Assembly (NCBI GenBank): GCA_030590265.1
Contig: JAUUYW010000089.1
Coordinates: 1-10,484, forward strand
Length of the DNA: 10,484 nt
Direction: 5' to 3'
From: Candidatus Krumholzibacteriia bacterium
Lineage (GTDB): Bacteria > Krumholzibacteriota > Krumholzibacteriia > LZORAL124-64-63
Notes under the pieces: generated by a model
Told to the model about the DNA's origin: nothing
The model's database searches: none
Seen by the model: the letters and a program-made list of their open reading frames with translations, nothing else
Translations under genes and position numbers: made by a program
Shown: positions 1 through 6,277 of the stretch, piece by piece
Position numbering within the stretch: position 1 is the first letter of the stretch
Layout of the letters: the number at the start of each line of letters is the position of its first letter

Positions 1-872
1 AATTCTTCGGCGGTGATCACATTGGGCAAGCGCCCGTAGCCATATTCGGTCAGGGGTGTGGGATCGAAATTGTCAAAGCCCGTGGCCATGATCACCGCGC
101 CCACTTCCTCCTCGACCATTTCGTCCTTGGCTTCATAGTCTATGCAATCTTTGGGGCAGACTTCCGAACAGACACCGCATCCCCCCGTGTTGTAGTGAAT
201 GCAATATTCGGTGTCGATGAACGGAACGTTGGGCACAGCCTGGCGAAAAGGCAGAGTGATGGCCGAGTTGGGCGCCAAGGACATTTCACTGTGCACAATC
301 TCACGACCGGCAATTTCCTCCAACTTCAAGTGCCCGGTGGGACAGACCGAAGCGCAGGCTCCGCACAGAATGCAATCGCCACTGATTTCGTCAAAAGGAG
401 TGGCCACCCTTCGGGTTACCCCACGTTCGCCAAAGGCCAGGGCGTGGGCGCCAACCACTTCGTCACAGATCCGCACGCACAAACCGCACAGGATGCAGGT
501 ATCGGTTCCGGTGCCCCAACGCGGTTCGTCGATGCCGAATTGTTTGGCCAATTTCAGCAAGACATCACAGGGCGCCGACCGACTCATCAACAACTGAAGG
601 TTGATGCGCCGTCCCCTCTGCACACGTTCGGTATCGGTGTTGATTTCCAGGCCGTCCCAGACCGGATAATTGCAGGCGGTGACCATCTTGGTCCAGCCCT
701 TGCCGTCGCCCGCCTCGACACTGCAAATACGGCAGGCGGCATAGGGAGTCATGTGCTCATAGTGACAAAGAGTGGGAATGTCGAGGCCCAGCTCCTTGGC
801 CACCTCCAAAACAAACACACCCTCTTCGACTTTCAGCTTCCGCCCGTTGATTGTGATGCTCACTTCGGACAT
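1..872 (-). CDS. NuoG-like N-terminal Fe-S module fused to the C-terminal part of HdrA (partial, runs off left edge)
   Basis: I translated this frame from the ATG at 872-870; 290 codons are visible and the gene continues past base 1. Residues 1-80 are a plant-type [2Fe-2S] domain as in NuoG or the Fe-hydrogenase N-terminus, with Cys36, Cys47, Cys50 and Cys67. A two-cluster ferredoxin domain follows: Cys126/129/132/136 and Cys167/170/173/177. The His-Cys3 cluster motif usual between them in NuoG is absent; only Cys102 lies there. From about residue 204 the sequence changes to HdrA type: a PFRQAVP segment, then Cys224-x7-Cys232-xx-Cys235-xxx-Cys239 (the HdrA second-ferredoxin spacing), then VGAVIMATGFDNFDP and EYGYGRLPNVIT, which belong to the HdrA flavoprotein C-terminal part. 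It starts 14 bp after the NuoF-like gene with AAGGAG at 886-881 as ribosome binding site. Likely role: wire electrons from NuoEF to the HdrA flavin. Fusion assignment is confident; function is inferred. Confidence 0.9.
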   Translation of the reverse strand, partial: MSEVSITINGRKLKVEEGVFVLEVAKELGLDIPTLCHYEHMTPYAACRICSVEAGDGKGWTKMVTACNYPVWDGLEINTDTERVQRGRRINLQLLMSRSAPCDVLLKLAKQFGIDEPRWGTGTDTCILCGLCVRICDEVVGAHALAFGERGVTRRVATPFDEISGDCILCGACASVCPTGHLKLEEIAGREIVHSEMSLAPNSAITLPFRQAVPNVPFIDTEYCIHYNTGGCGVCSEVCPKDCIDYEAKDEMVEEEVGAVIMATGFDNFDPTPLTEYGYGRLPNVITAEE

Positions 873-886
873 TTTTGCCGCTCCTT

Positions 887-2854
887 TCAGGCCTGCACGG
901 TCTGGCTTTTTTTCTGCCGGACTTGCCATTCGATCCCCGCCTGGATTTGAACCGGGTGCCCCTCGCCCCGTTTGACCCGCTCGATGGCGTCGGTGGGACA
1001 GGCCTGGAAACAGGCCCCGCACTGGACACAGGTATTCTGGCCGATGGAATGCAATCCTTTGGGTTCACCCACGATGCACTCCACCGGGCACACCGTGGCG
1101 CAGATGTGGCAACCGTTGCACTGGCCGCCGATGGCGTGGGAAACCAGTTCCTTGCACACACCGGCCGGGCAACATCCGTCTTCAATGTGGGCCAGGTACT
1201 CCGCGTGGAAATAGCGAAGGGTTGAAAGCACCGGGTTGGGCGCTGCGCCACCGAGCTGGCACAGGCAGGTGTCGATCATCACCTCGGAAAGCTCCTCAAG
1301 GGTTTCCAGATCCGCCTGACTGCCACGACCCTCACAAACGCCGTCGAGAATGTTCAGCATGGTGCGCAACCCTTCGCGACAGGGCAGACACTTGCCGCAG
1401 CTCTCTTCCTGCAGAAAAGCCAGAAAATAGCGGGCCACATCCACCATGCACGATTCCTTGTCCATGACGATCATGCCGCCCGATCCCATCATCGACCCCG
1501 CTCGCGTCAGCTCGTCGAAATCCACAGGCAGATCCAACAGACTGAATTCGGCCCCGCCTTCGCCCTTCTCCACGATCAGCGTCCCGCCCGAAGGCCCTCC
1601 CGTCTGGACGGCCTTGAACTCCTTGCCTCCGCTGACACCGCCGCCGATGTCGTACAAAATATCCCGCAGAGTGATGCCCATGGGCACTTCCACCAGCCCG
1701 GTGTTGCGCACCTTGCCCGAAAGGGCAAACAGCTTGGTCCCTTTGCTGCCTTCGGTGCCGATGGCTGCGTATTTGTCCGCCCCCATGTTGACGATCAAGG
1801 GCACATTGGCCCAGGTCTCCACATTGTTCAGGCACGAAGGCCGGTTCCACAATCCCTGGTCCACCGTGTGGATGTACTTGGCCCGTGGTTCGCCCACTTT
1901 ACCCTCGAGAGAGGCCATCAGAGCCGTGGATTCCCCGCAGACGAAAGCCCCCCCGCCTCGTGAAACCTCCAGATCGAAATCGAATTTGGTTCCTAAAATT
2001 TCCTTACCCAGCAGACCCAATTGACGGGCCTGTTCGATGGCAACTGTCAGGTTCCGGAAGGCCAGCGGATATTCGTTGCGCACGTACACGTAGCCCTCAG
2101 TGGATCCGATGGCGAAGGCCCCGATCATCATCCCTTCGATGACCATGTGGGGATTTCCCTCCAGCAGAGAGCGATCCATGAACGCTCCCGGGTCGCCTTC
2201 GTCCGCGTTGCAGATGACGTACTTCACGTCTCCTTCGGCCCGGCGGCACGAGGCCCACTTGCGTCCGGTGGGAAAACCGCCGCCGCCTCGTCCGCGCAGC
2301 TGAGACGTGTTGATCAGATCGATGACCCCTTCGCTGGTCATGGTCGAAAGCACCGTAGAGAGGGCCTGGTATCCGTCGAGAGCGAGGTAGTCGTTGATGG
2401 CAGTGGGATCGATCATGGCGTTGTTGCCCGAAAGCAACCGCATTTGCTTGTTGAAAAAGGGAATATCCTTATCCCGCTCGATGCGTTTCCCAGGGTCAGG
2501 ATCCCGGTACAGCAGCCGCTCCACCACCCGGCCATGGACCAGGGTCTGGTCGACGATCAGCGGTGCGTCCGCGGGTTTCACTTTCTGGTAGAAGATGCCC
2601 TCGGGTTGGATCAGGACCAACGGTCCACGCTCGCATGGTCCGTGGCACCCTGTTGTTTTCAATTCCACTTCTCGCGATAGTCCCGCCTGATCCAGGGCCA
2701 GACGCATGGCTTCGGCCACCTCGGTGCAGCCACAGGCCAGACACCCGGTTCCGGCGCAAACCGAAACCACCGGCTGGTTTTTCTGCCGCAACAATTCCAA
2801 TTCCAGCTGCCTGGCCCTCAACTCTTCGATGGAACCCAGTTTTCTGGTTTTCAT
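887..2854 (-). CDS. nuoF: NuoF/HydB/HndC-like NADH-binding FMN and Fe-S subunit
   Basis: 655 residues, the long form found in NAD-linked hydrogenases and related complexes rather than the roughly 450-residue respiratory NuoF. Domains in order: N-terminal thioredoxin-like [2Fe-2S] domain (Cys33, Cys38, Cys70, Cys74); Nqo1-type FMN/NADH domain with GRGGGGFPTGRKW at 188-200, NADEGDPGAF at 216-225 and CGESTALMASLEG at 306-318; SLBB-like region near 370-430; [4Fe-4S] domain with Cys486, Cys489, Cys492 and Cys532 (CQLGG); and two C-terminal ferredoxin clusters (Cys579/582/585/589 and Cys609/612/615/619). All expected cofactor ligands are present, so it should be active. It would exchange hydride with NAD(H) at FMN and pass single electrons along the Fe-S chain. 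Its ATG (2854-2852) overlaps the NuoE-like stop in an ATGA. The symbol reflects family only; the context is an Hdr-linked complex, not respiratory complex I. Confidence 0.95.
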   Translation of the reverse strand: MKTRKLGSIEELRARQLELELLRQKNQPVVSVCAGTGCLACGCTEVAEAMRLALDQAGLSREVELKTTGCHGPCERGPLVLIQPEGIFYQKVKPADAPLIVDQTLVHGRVVERLLYRDPDPGKRIERDKDIPFFNKQMRLLSGNNAMIDPTAINDYLALDGYQALSTVLSTMTSEGVIDLINTSQLRGRGGGGFPTGRKWASCRRAEGDVKYVICNADEGDPGAFMDRSLLEGNPHMVIEGMMIGAFAIGSTEGYVYVRNEYPLAFRNLTVAIEQARQLGLLGKEILGTKFDFDLEVSRGGGAFVCGESTALMASLEGKVGEPRAKYIHTVDQGLWNRPSCLNNVETWANVPLIVNMGADKYAAIGTEGSKGTKLFALSGKVRNTGLVEVPMGITLRDILYDIGGGVSGGKEFKAVQTGGPSGGTLIVEKGEGGAEFSLLDLPVDFDELTRAGSMMGSGGMIVMDKESCMVDVARYFLAFLQEESCGKCLPCREGLRTMLNILDGVCEGRGSQADLETLEELSEVMIDTCLCQLGGAAPNPVLSTLRYFHAEYLAHIEDGCCPAGVCKELVSHAIGGQCNGCHICATVCPVECIVGEPKGLHSIGQNTCVQCGACFQACPTDAIERVKRGEGHPVQIQAGIEWQVRQKKSQTVQA

Positions 2855-3363
2855 GCCTGTGCCTCCCGATCAGCGGCGGTATCCTCTCGGAGCTTTTTGA
2901 GCAGCTTGTCTATCCGGGCCACGGTCATGTTTCCGTGAAAATCTTCGTCGGCTGTGACCAGCGGCCCCAGGGCGCAGGCACCCAGACAGTTGACCGTTTC
3001 GAAACTGATTTCACCGTCAGCAGTGGTTTCTCCCGCGTGGATATCCAGTTTGCGTTCCAGACAATCGAGAATCACGCTGGATTGCCGCACGTGGCAGGCT
3101 GTGCCCGTGCAAACACACAAGTGGTGCCGTCCTTTGGGTTCCAGACTGAAGGCCCGGTAGAATGTGACCACCCCGAAAACCTGAGCCAGTGGCAAATTCA
3201 TGCGTTCGGCCACCAAATCCAGGGCCGCCCGCGGCAAGTACCGGTAGTGGGTCTGGATATCCTGAAGAATCATGATCAGGGCGGTGGGCTTGCCTTGGTA
3301 CTGCTCCACGATGCGATTGATGGCTGTTTCCAGATCATAATCGGCTTGCATGACGACACTCAT
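2851..3363 (-). CDS. nuoE: NuoE-like thioredoxin-fold [2Fe-2S] subunit
   Basis: 170 residues, the usual length of the 24-kDa NADH dehydrogenase subunit family (NuoE, HndA, HydC). An N-terminal helical part (residues about 8-65, with YRYLPRAALDLVAERMN) is followed by GVVTFYRAFSLEPKG and the four cluster ligands Cys85, Cys90, Cys126 and Cys130 in the CTGTAC and CLGAC motifs. It normally sits on NuoF and carries an off-path [2Fe-2S] cluster that can tune electron bifurcation. The ATG at 3363-3361 overlaps the stop of the upstream HdrA half in an ATGA, with a GGGGGC ribosome-binding-like run about 8 bases upstream. A second in-frame ATG four codons later is possible. The stop overlaps the NuoF start in another ATGA, so the genes are probably translationally coupled. 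Confidence 0.95.
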   Translation of the reverse strand: MSVVMQADYDLETAINRIVEQYQGKPTALIMILQDIQTHYRYLPRAALDLVAERMNLPLAQVFGVVTFYRAFSLEPKGRHHLCVCTGTACHVRQSSVILDCLERKLDIHAGETTADGEISFETVNCLGACALGPLVTADEDFHGNMTVARIDKLLKKLREDTAADREAQA

Positions 3364-4325
3364 GATTGCTGCCCCCTGGTTGGAAAGAGCTCCGGTTCAG
3401 GTTTTGGCTGCGCTCCCGTCAGCACCGTCAAATCGCCGTCCGGTCCCAGTCTTTCTGGATGACGAATCTCCAGCGCGGGCCCTTCATAGACCAGCTGGTC
3501 TCCCATCATCAGCCGCCGATTGCCCGGTCTCGGAGTGCTGGGACAAGCTTCATAACACGACCCGCAGCTGTTGCACTGATCGACGTCCACGTAACGGGCC
3601 TTCTGGCGTAGTTTCACTGTAAAATTGCCGATGTATCCTCCCACCTCTTCCACCTCGGTGTTTGTCATGAGGGTGATGTTGGGATGACGACCGGCCGAAA
3701 CCATTTTCGGGGTCAGAATGCAAGCGGCGCAGTCCAGGGTTGGGAAAGTCTTGTCGAAGCGAGCCATGTGCCCGCCGATGGAAGGCTCGCGCTCCACCAA
3801 CAACACCTGAAAACCGGCGTCGGCGATCTGCAAAGCCGCTTCGATGCCGGCAATGCCCCCACCAACAACCATCACCTTCTGTCTGATTTCCACACGTCGC
3901 ATTTCCAATGGCTCATGGAAACGCACCCGCCACACCGCAGCCCGCACCAGGGCGGTGGCCTTTTCCGTGGCCGCCACCGGATCGACCGTCACCCAGGAAA
4001 CCTGCTCCCGGATGTTGGCCATTTCGAACAGGTAGCGATTCAGCCCTGCCGTTTCCACGGCCTGGCGAAAAGTGCCCTCGTGCATCAGGGGACTGCAGGC
4101 CGCCACCACTATCCGGTTCAAATCGTGCTCGCGAATATCTGCCTCGATCAATTCCTGTCCCGGATCCGAGCACATGAACTTGTACTCCCGGGCAAGGGTC
4201 ACATCCGGCCACTGGGCAGCCGCAGCCACCACCTCGGTCACGTTGACGGTTTTAGCAATGTTCGAACCGCAATGACAGACGTACACTCCAATGCGTGGTT
4301 TGTCCTCTCCGTTTCCCCCGCTCAT
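3360..4325 (-). CDS. hdrA: HdrA-like flavoprotein, N-terminal half only (split HdrA)
   Basis: 321 residues from the ATG at 4325-4323, which overlaps the hdrB stop as ATGA; the open frame extends 90 codons further upstream, but that part lies inside hdrB. Residues 10-140 are the HdrA N-terminal domain, beginning RIGVYVCHCG (Cys17, Cys19). The FAD-binding GGGIAGIEAAL is at 155-165, the conserved REPSIGGHMARFDKTFPT is at 179-196, and the HdrA-specific DCAAC motif (Cys199, Cys202) is followed by ILTPKM. A single ferredoxin cluster, Cys251/254/257/261, follows. The protein then ends in a tail (about 265-321) that I do not recognise, where full-length HdrA (about 650 residues) continues with a second ferredoxin and the rest of the flavin domain. 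Those missing parts are found in the gene at 872-1. The stop sits in a 4-bp overlap with the next gene, which argues for a genuine end rather than a sequencing frameshift. Confidence 0.92.
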   Translation of the reverse strand: MSGGNGEDKPRIGVYVCHCGSNIAKTVNVTEVVAAAAQWPDVTLAREYKFMCSDPGQELIEADIREHDLNRIVVAACSPLMHEGTFRQAVETAGLNRYLFEMANIREQVSWVTVDPVAATEKATALVRAAVWRVRFHEPLEMRRVEIRQKVMVVGGGIAGIEAALQIADAGFQVLLVEREPSIGGHMARFDKTFPTLDCAACILTPKMVSAGRHPNITLMTNTEVEEVGGYIGNFTVKLRQKARYVDVDQCNSCGSCYEACPSTPRPGNRRLMMGDQLVYEGPALEIRHPERLGPDGDLTVLTGAQPKPEPELFPTRGQQS

Positions 4326-5233
4326 GACGCACCAGCCTTTACTTTTTCCGAACCACAGGGGCCGCACGAAGCATCCCCGGTTTGCATCTTGTCCAAAGGA
4401 ACCAGCAACTGGTCCAGACCCAACTCCTCGTGGCTCAACCCGAGGGCCAGCCCCACCAATTGGCTGAAGTAGACCACCGGGAACTGCAGGGAGTCGTCGT
4501 GACGCTTGTTGACGTCCTTTTGGTAGGCCTCCAGGTTCAACTGACACAAGGGGCAAGCCGTGGCAATAATGTTGGCCCCGCTCGCTTCGGCGCATTTCAT
4601 CAGATGGTAGTTCAGGTCCAGGGCTACTTCATTGGAGGTCATCATCAGCATGCCCCCGCAACAGCGAACCTTTGAAGGATAATCCACCACTTCGGCACCC
4701 AGCCGGCGCAACAGATCGTCCAGGGTTGTCGGCTCGTTGACGTCATCGAAATCCTTATGGGGACGGACCACCTGACAACCGTAATAGGGCGCAACCTTGA
4801 ATCCATCCAGCTTCTTGACTGAAGCCGTGCCGATGGTTTCGATCCCGATATCGTTGACCAGAATGTCCAGAGGATGCCTGACTTTTACATCCGCCTGGTA
4901 AGACATGCCCGCAGCCGCCAGGGCGGTGTTGATGCGTTCCATGTTGGCAGGGTCGTGGAGCATGTGGCGGTTGGTTTTTCTCAGGATGGTGTAGCAACTG
5001 CTGCACGGGGCGCAGACCTGCAATCCCTGAGCTGCTGCCAGGGCCAGATTCCTGGCGCTCAGGGCATAACCCACGGTTTTTTTCGAGGACATGTACATGG
5101 TCGCTCCGCAGCAATTCCAATCCTCGATTTCCCGAAGACCCACCCCGAGGGCTTTGAAGATCGACCGAATGGAACTGTCATAGGGTTGCCCTGTGTGCTC
5201 CAGACTGCAGCCGGGATAGTACGCATATTCCAT
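4322..5233 (-). CDS. hdrB: HdrB-like heterodisulfide reductase subunit B (two CCG domains)
   Basis: 303 residues from the ATG at 5233-5231, which shares one base with the hdrC TGA (TGATG) and has AGGGGG just upstream. A GTG one codon earlier is also possible. Both cysteine-rich CCG domains are complete: Cys9, Cys41-Cys42, Cys77, Cys80, and Cys153, Cys191-Cys192, Cys227, Cys230. In HdrB these ten cysteines hold the two noncubane [4Fe-4S] clusters that reduce disulfides such as CoM-S-S-CoB in methanogens. In bacteria the substrate is usually unknown; in sulfate reducers a DsrC-type protein disulfide has been proposed for related enzymes. The length fits the family. The C-terminus has an extra DASCGPCGSEK tail with two cysteines. 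It lies between hdrC and the HdrA half, the common hdrCBA order. Confidence 0.95.
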   Translation of the reverse strand: MEYAYYPGCSLEHTGQPYDSSIRSIFKALGVGLREIEDWNCCGATMYMSSKKTVGYALSARNLALAAAQGLQVCAPCSSCYTILRKTNRHMLHDPANMERINTALAAAGMSYQADVKVRHPLDILVNDIGIETIGTASVKKLDGFKVAPYYGCQVVRPHKDFDDVNEPTTLDDLLRRLGAEVVDYPSKVRCCGGMLMMTSNEVALDLNYHLMKCAEASGANIIATACPLCQLNLEAYQKDVNKRHDDSLQFPVVYFSQLVGLALGLSHEELGLDQLLVPLDKMQTGDASCGPCGSEKVKAGAS

Positions 5234-5820
5234 CACGAACCCCCTGATTTTTCCGCGGCGGCGATGATGGCGCGGACATCCTTGATGTGTTTGATCGTTT
5301 TAGGCAGCAGGCCAAGACGTCTCTTGCGCAGCAGGGCTGTTCCCAATCCCGCGCTCTGGGTCAATCGTTTGGGGTTGGTGCGCAGATAGTAGCGCAGACC
5401 CAGGCCCAATTCGTAGTTGCGGCCGTAACGCCGGACGTTGCTCATGAATTCCCGTGCCAAACGGTTGACCGGGAAGTTCTTTGGGTAAATGTCACGCTCC
5501 ATGGCAAGACGTTTCAACGCGTACAAAGTATCGGTGACTCGAATGGAAACCGGGCAGCGCACCGTGCAGGAATAGCACGACGCACAGATCCAGATGGTCC
5601 GGCTGCGGAGGATTTCCTCAATGCAACCGGCCCTGAACAAGGCCACTGTCTGGCGGGGGGTGATGTCCATGGTGTGGGAGACGGGGCAGGTTCCAGTGCA
5701 GGTGCCGCACTGGAGGCAGTTCTGGATCTTTTCGCCTTCTGGAAAGCTGCAAACATGCTTCCAAAAAGACTCACGCAGTTCGGATTCGAGCGGTACCGAG
5801 GAGATCAGTGGTGCCTGCAT
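5233..5820 (-). CDS. hdrC: HdrC-like ferredoxin subunit
   Basis: 195 residues, typical for HdrC. It has two complete [4Fe-4S] motifs, Cys35/38/41 with Cys45-Pro (CLQCGTCTGTCP) and Cys79/82/85 with Cys89-Pro (CASCYSCTVRCP). An all-helical C-terminal part follows, including the HdrC-type stretch RLAMERDIYPKNFPVNRLA. HdrC passes electrons between HdrA and the HdrB catalytic clusters. I chose the ATG at 5820-5818 because GGGGAGGAG lies four bases upstream; the open frame extends 13 codons further to a TTG, but without better support. It is the first gene of the cluster, with its own promoter candidate about 150 bp upstream. No membrane segment is visible, so it should be a soluble cytoplasmic form like methanogen HdrC, unlike the membrane-bound HdrE or DsrM partners. 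Confidence 0.95.
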   Translation of the reverse strand: MQAPLISSVPLESELRESFWKHVCSFPEGEKIQNCLQCGTCTGTCPVSHTMDITPRQTVALFRAGCIEEILRSRTIWICASCYSCTVRCPVSIRVTDTLYALKRLAMERDIYPKNFPVNRLAREFMSNVRRYGRNYELGLGLRYYLRTNPKRLTQSAGLGTALLRKRRLGLLPKTIKHIKDVRAIIAAAEKSGGS

Positions 5821-5847
5821 GGCTCCTCCCCTCCAGAGGCTTTCACC

Positions 5848-5867
5848 CCCGAGTGTCAAACACTGGG
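5848..5867 (-). promoter_or_regulatory. Small hairpin in the hdrC leader
   Basis: On the minus strand CCC-AGTGT, loop TTG, ACACT, then a bulged C and GGG can pair. That makes an eight-base-pair stem with one bulge and a three-base loop, ending 27 bases upstream of the hdrC ATG and shortly before the GGAGG ribosome binding site. It could influence translation or RNA stability, but no known riboswitch or attenuator pattern is recognisable. Confidence 0.35.
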
Positions 5868-5977
5868 TATTCCGTTATCTCATTCCCGTCACCTTGTTGT
5901 TTTCCTGAGCACAAAACGATGTTTGGGTGCGAAGTTGCAAGCGCTTGGTGAGCTGGCGGACCTCCATGCCCAAGGTA

Positions 5978-6006
5978 ATCCTAGCGGCAAGGTGTTATTT
6001 TGTCAA
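5978..6006 (-). promoter_or_regulatory. Sigma70-type promoter for the hdr-nuo-like operon
   Basis: On the minus strand a perfect -35 box TTGACA (6006-6001) is followed after exactly 17 bases by TAGGAT (5983-5978; four of six matches to the consensus -10). A-rich tracts lie directly upstream of the -35 box (about 6007-6039), resembling an UP element. Transcription would start near 5971, giving a leader of about 150 nt before hdrC. This is the best promoter match in the gap and the only visible source for the six-gene cluster. Confidence 0.65.
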
Positions 6007-6024
6007 CGGATTTTGTTAATTTTT

Positions 6025-6055
6025 TCACATTTTTTTTTGATTAGCATTAATGTGA
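6025..6055. repeat. 7-bp inverted repeat upstream of the hdrC promoter
   Basis: TCACATT (6025-6031) and AATGTGA (6049-6055) are perfect reverse complements separated by 17 bases, 19-49 bp upstream of the -35 box. The arms face outward compared with a CRP site, so it is not a standard CRP or FNR box. It could be an activator site or chance in AT-rich DNA. Confidence 0.35.
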
Positions 6056-6231
6056 CTTAGAAACCATTGATTTGGTCTATCCGTCCCTCAAGCTGCCTCG
6101 TATAAGTGATTGGGAGGCTTGTTGATGCAAATTTCCGGTCAATTTCACTCTTTGCCTGAATTCCTGGATTGGTAAACCCATAATTGCTGTATTTACTCTC
6201 AGGCACCACCTCTAGGGATACCTAGTGGCCC

Positions 6232-6263
6232 CATCCCCACCTCCATCCCCACCTCCATCCCCA
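6232..6263. repeat. 12-bp tandem repeat, about 2.7 copies
   Basis: CATCCCCACCTC is repeated at 6232-6243 and 6244-6255, followed by a partial copy CATCCCCA (6256-6263). All copies are identical. It lies 15-46 bases downstream of the ACR3 stop codon, in the 3' untranslated region. On the minus strand it is a G-rich tract with repeated GGGG runs. Confidence 0.85.
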
Positions 6264-6277
6264 AAGCGAAGAAATAT

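Larger units (their letters stand above)
5821..6277. other. Intergenic region between ACR3 gene and hdrC
   Basis: About 460 bp with no gene I would accept. It holds, from right to left, a 12-bp tandem repeat, weak short palindromes, an AT-rich stretch, a promoter and the hdrC leader. I see no rho-independent terminator for the ACR3 gene here: neither the CTAGG-GATA-CCTAG palindrome (6212-6225) nor the GCCTC/GAGGC pair (6095-6118) is followed by a T-run on the minus strand. The longer open frames crossing it are unsupported by codon content or homology. Confidence 0.7.

Noticed and set aside
195..950. Plus-strand 251-codon open frame
   Set aside because: It is antisense to the NuoG/HdrA fusion, which has dense Fe-S motifs and a good ribosome binding site; the plus-strand product has no recognisable motif.
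4326..4595. 90-codon upstream extension of the HdrA half
   Set aside because: It lies within hdrB in another frame and resembles nothing; the ATG at 4325 in the ATGA overlap begins the true HdrA N-terminus.
5854..5859. Second TTGACA on the minus strand close to hdrC
   Set aside because: There is no -10 box at suitable spacing; it is part of the leader hairpin.
5820..5859. Upstream TTG start for hdrC
   Set aside because: The ATG at 5820 has a strong GGGGAGGAG site, and the added 13 residues fall in the leader hairpin region.
5875..5967. 30-codon minus-strand open frame in the hdrC leader
   Set aside because: It has an ATG a few bases after the predicted transcription start but no Shine-Dalgarno and no recognisable content, so chance is more likely than a leader peptide.
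6095..6118. GCCTC/GAGGC hairpin as ACR3 terminator
   Set aside because: The stem is five base pairs with a 14-base loop and there is no T-run on either side.
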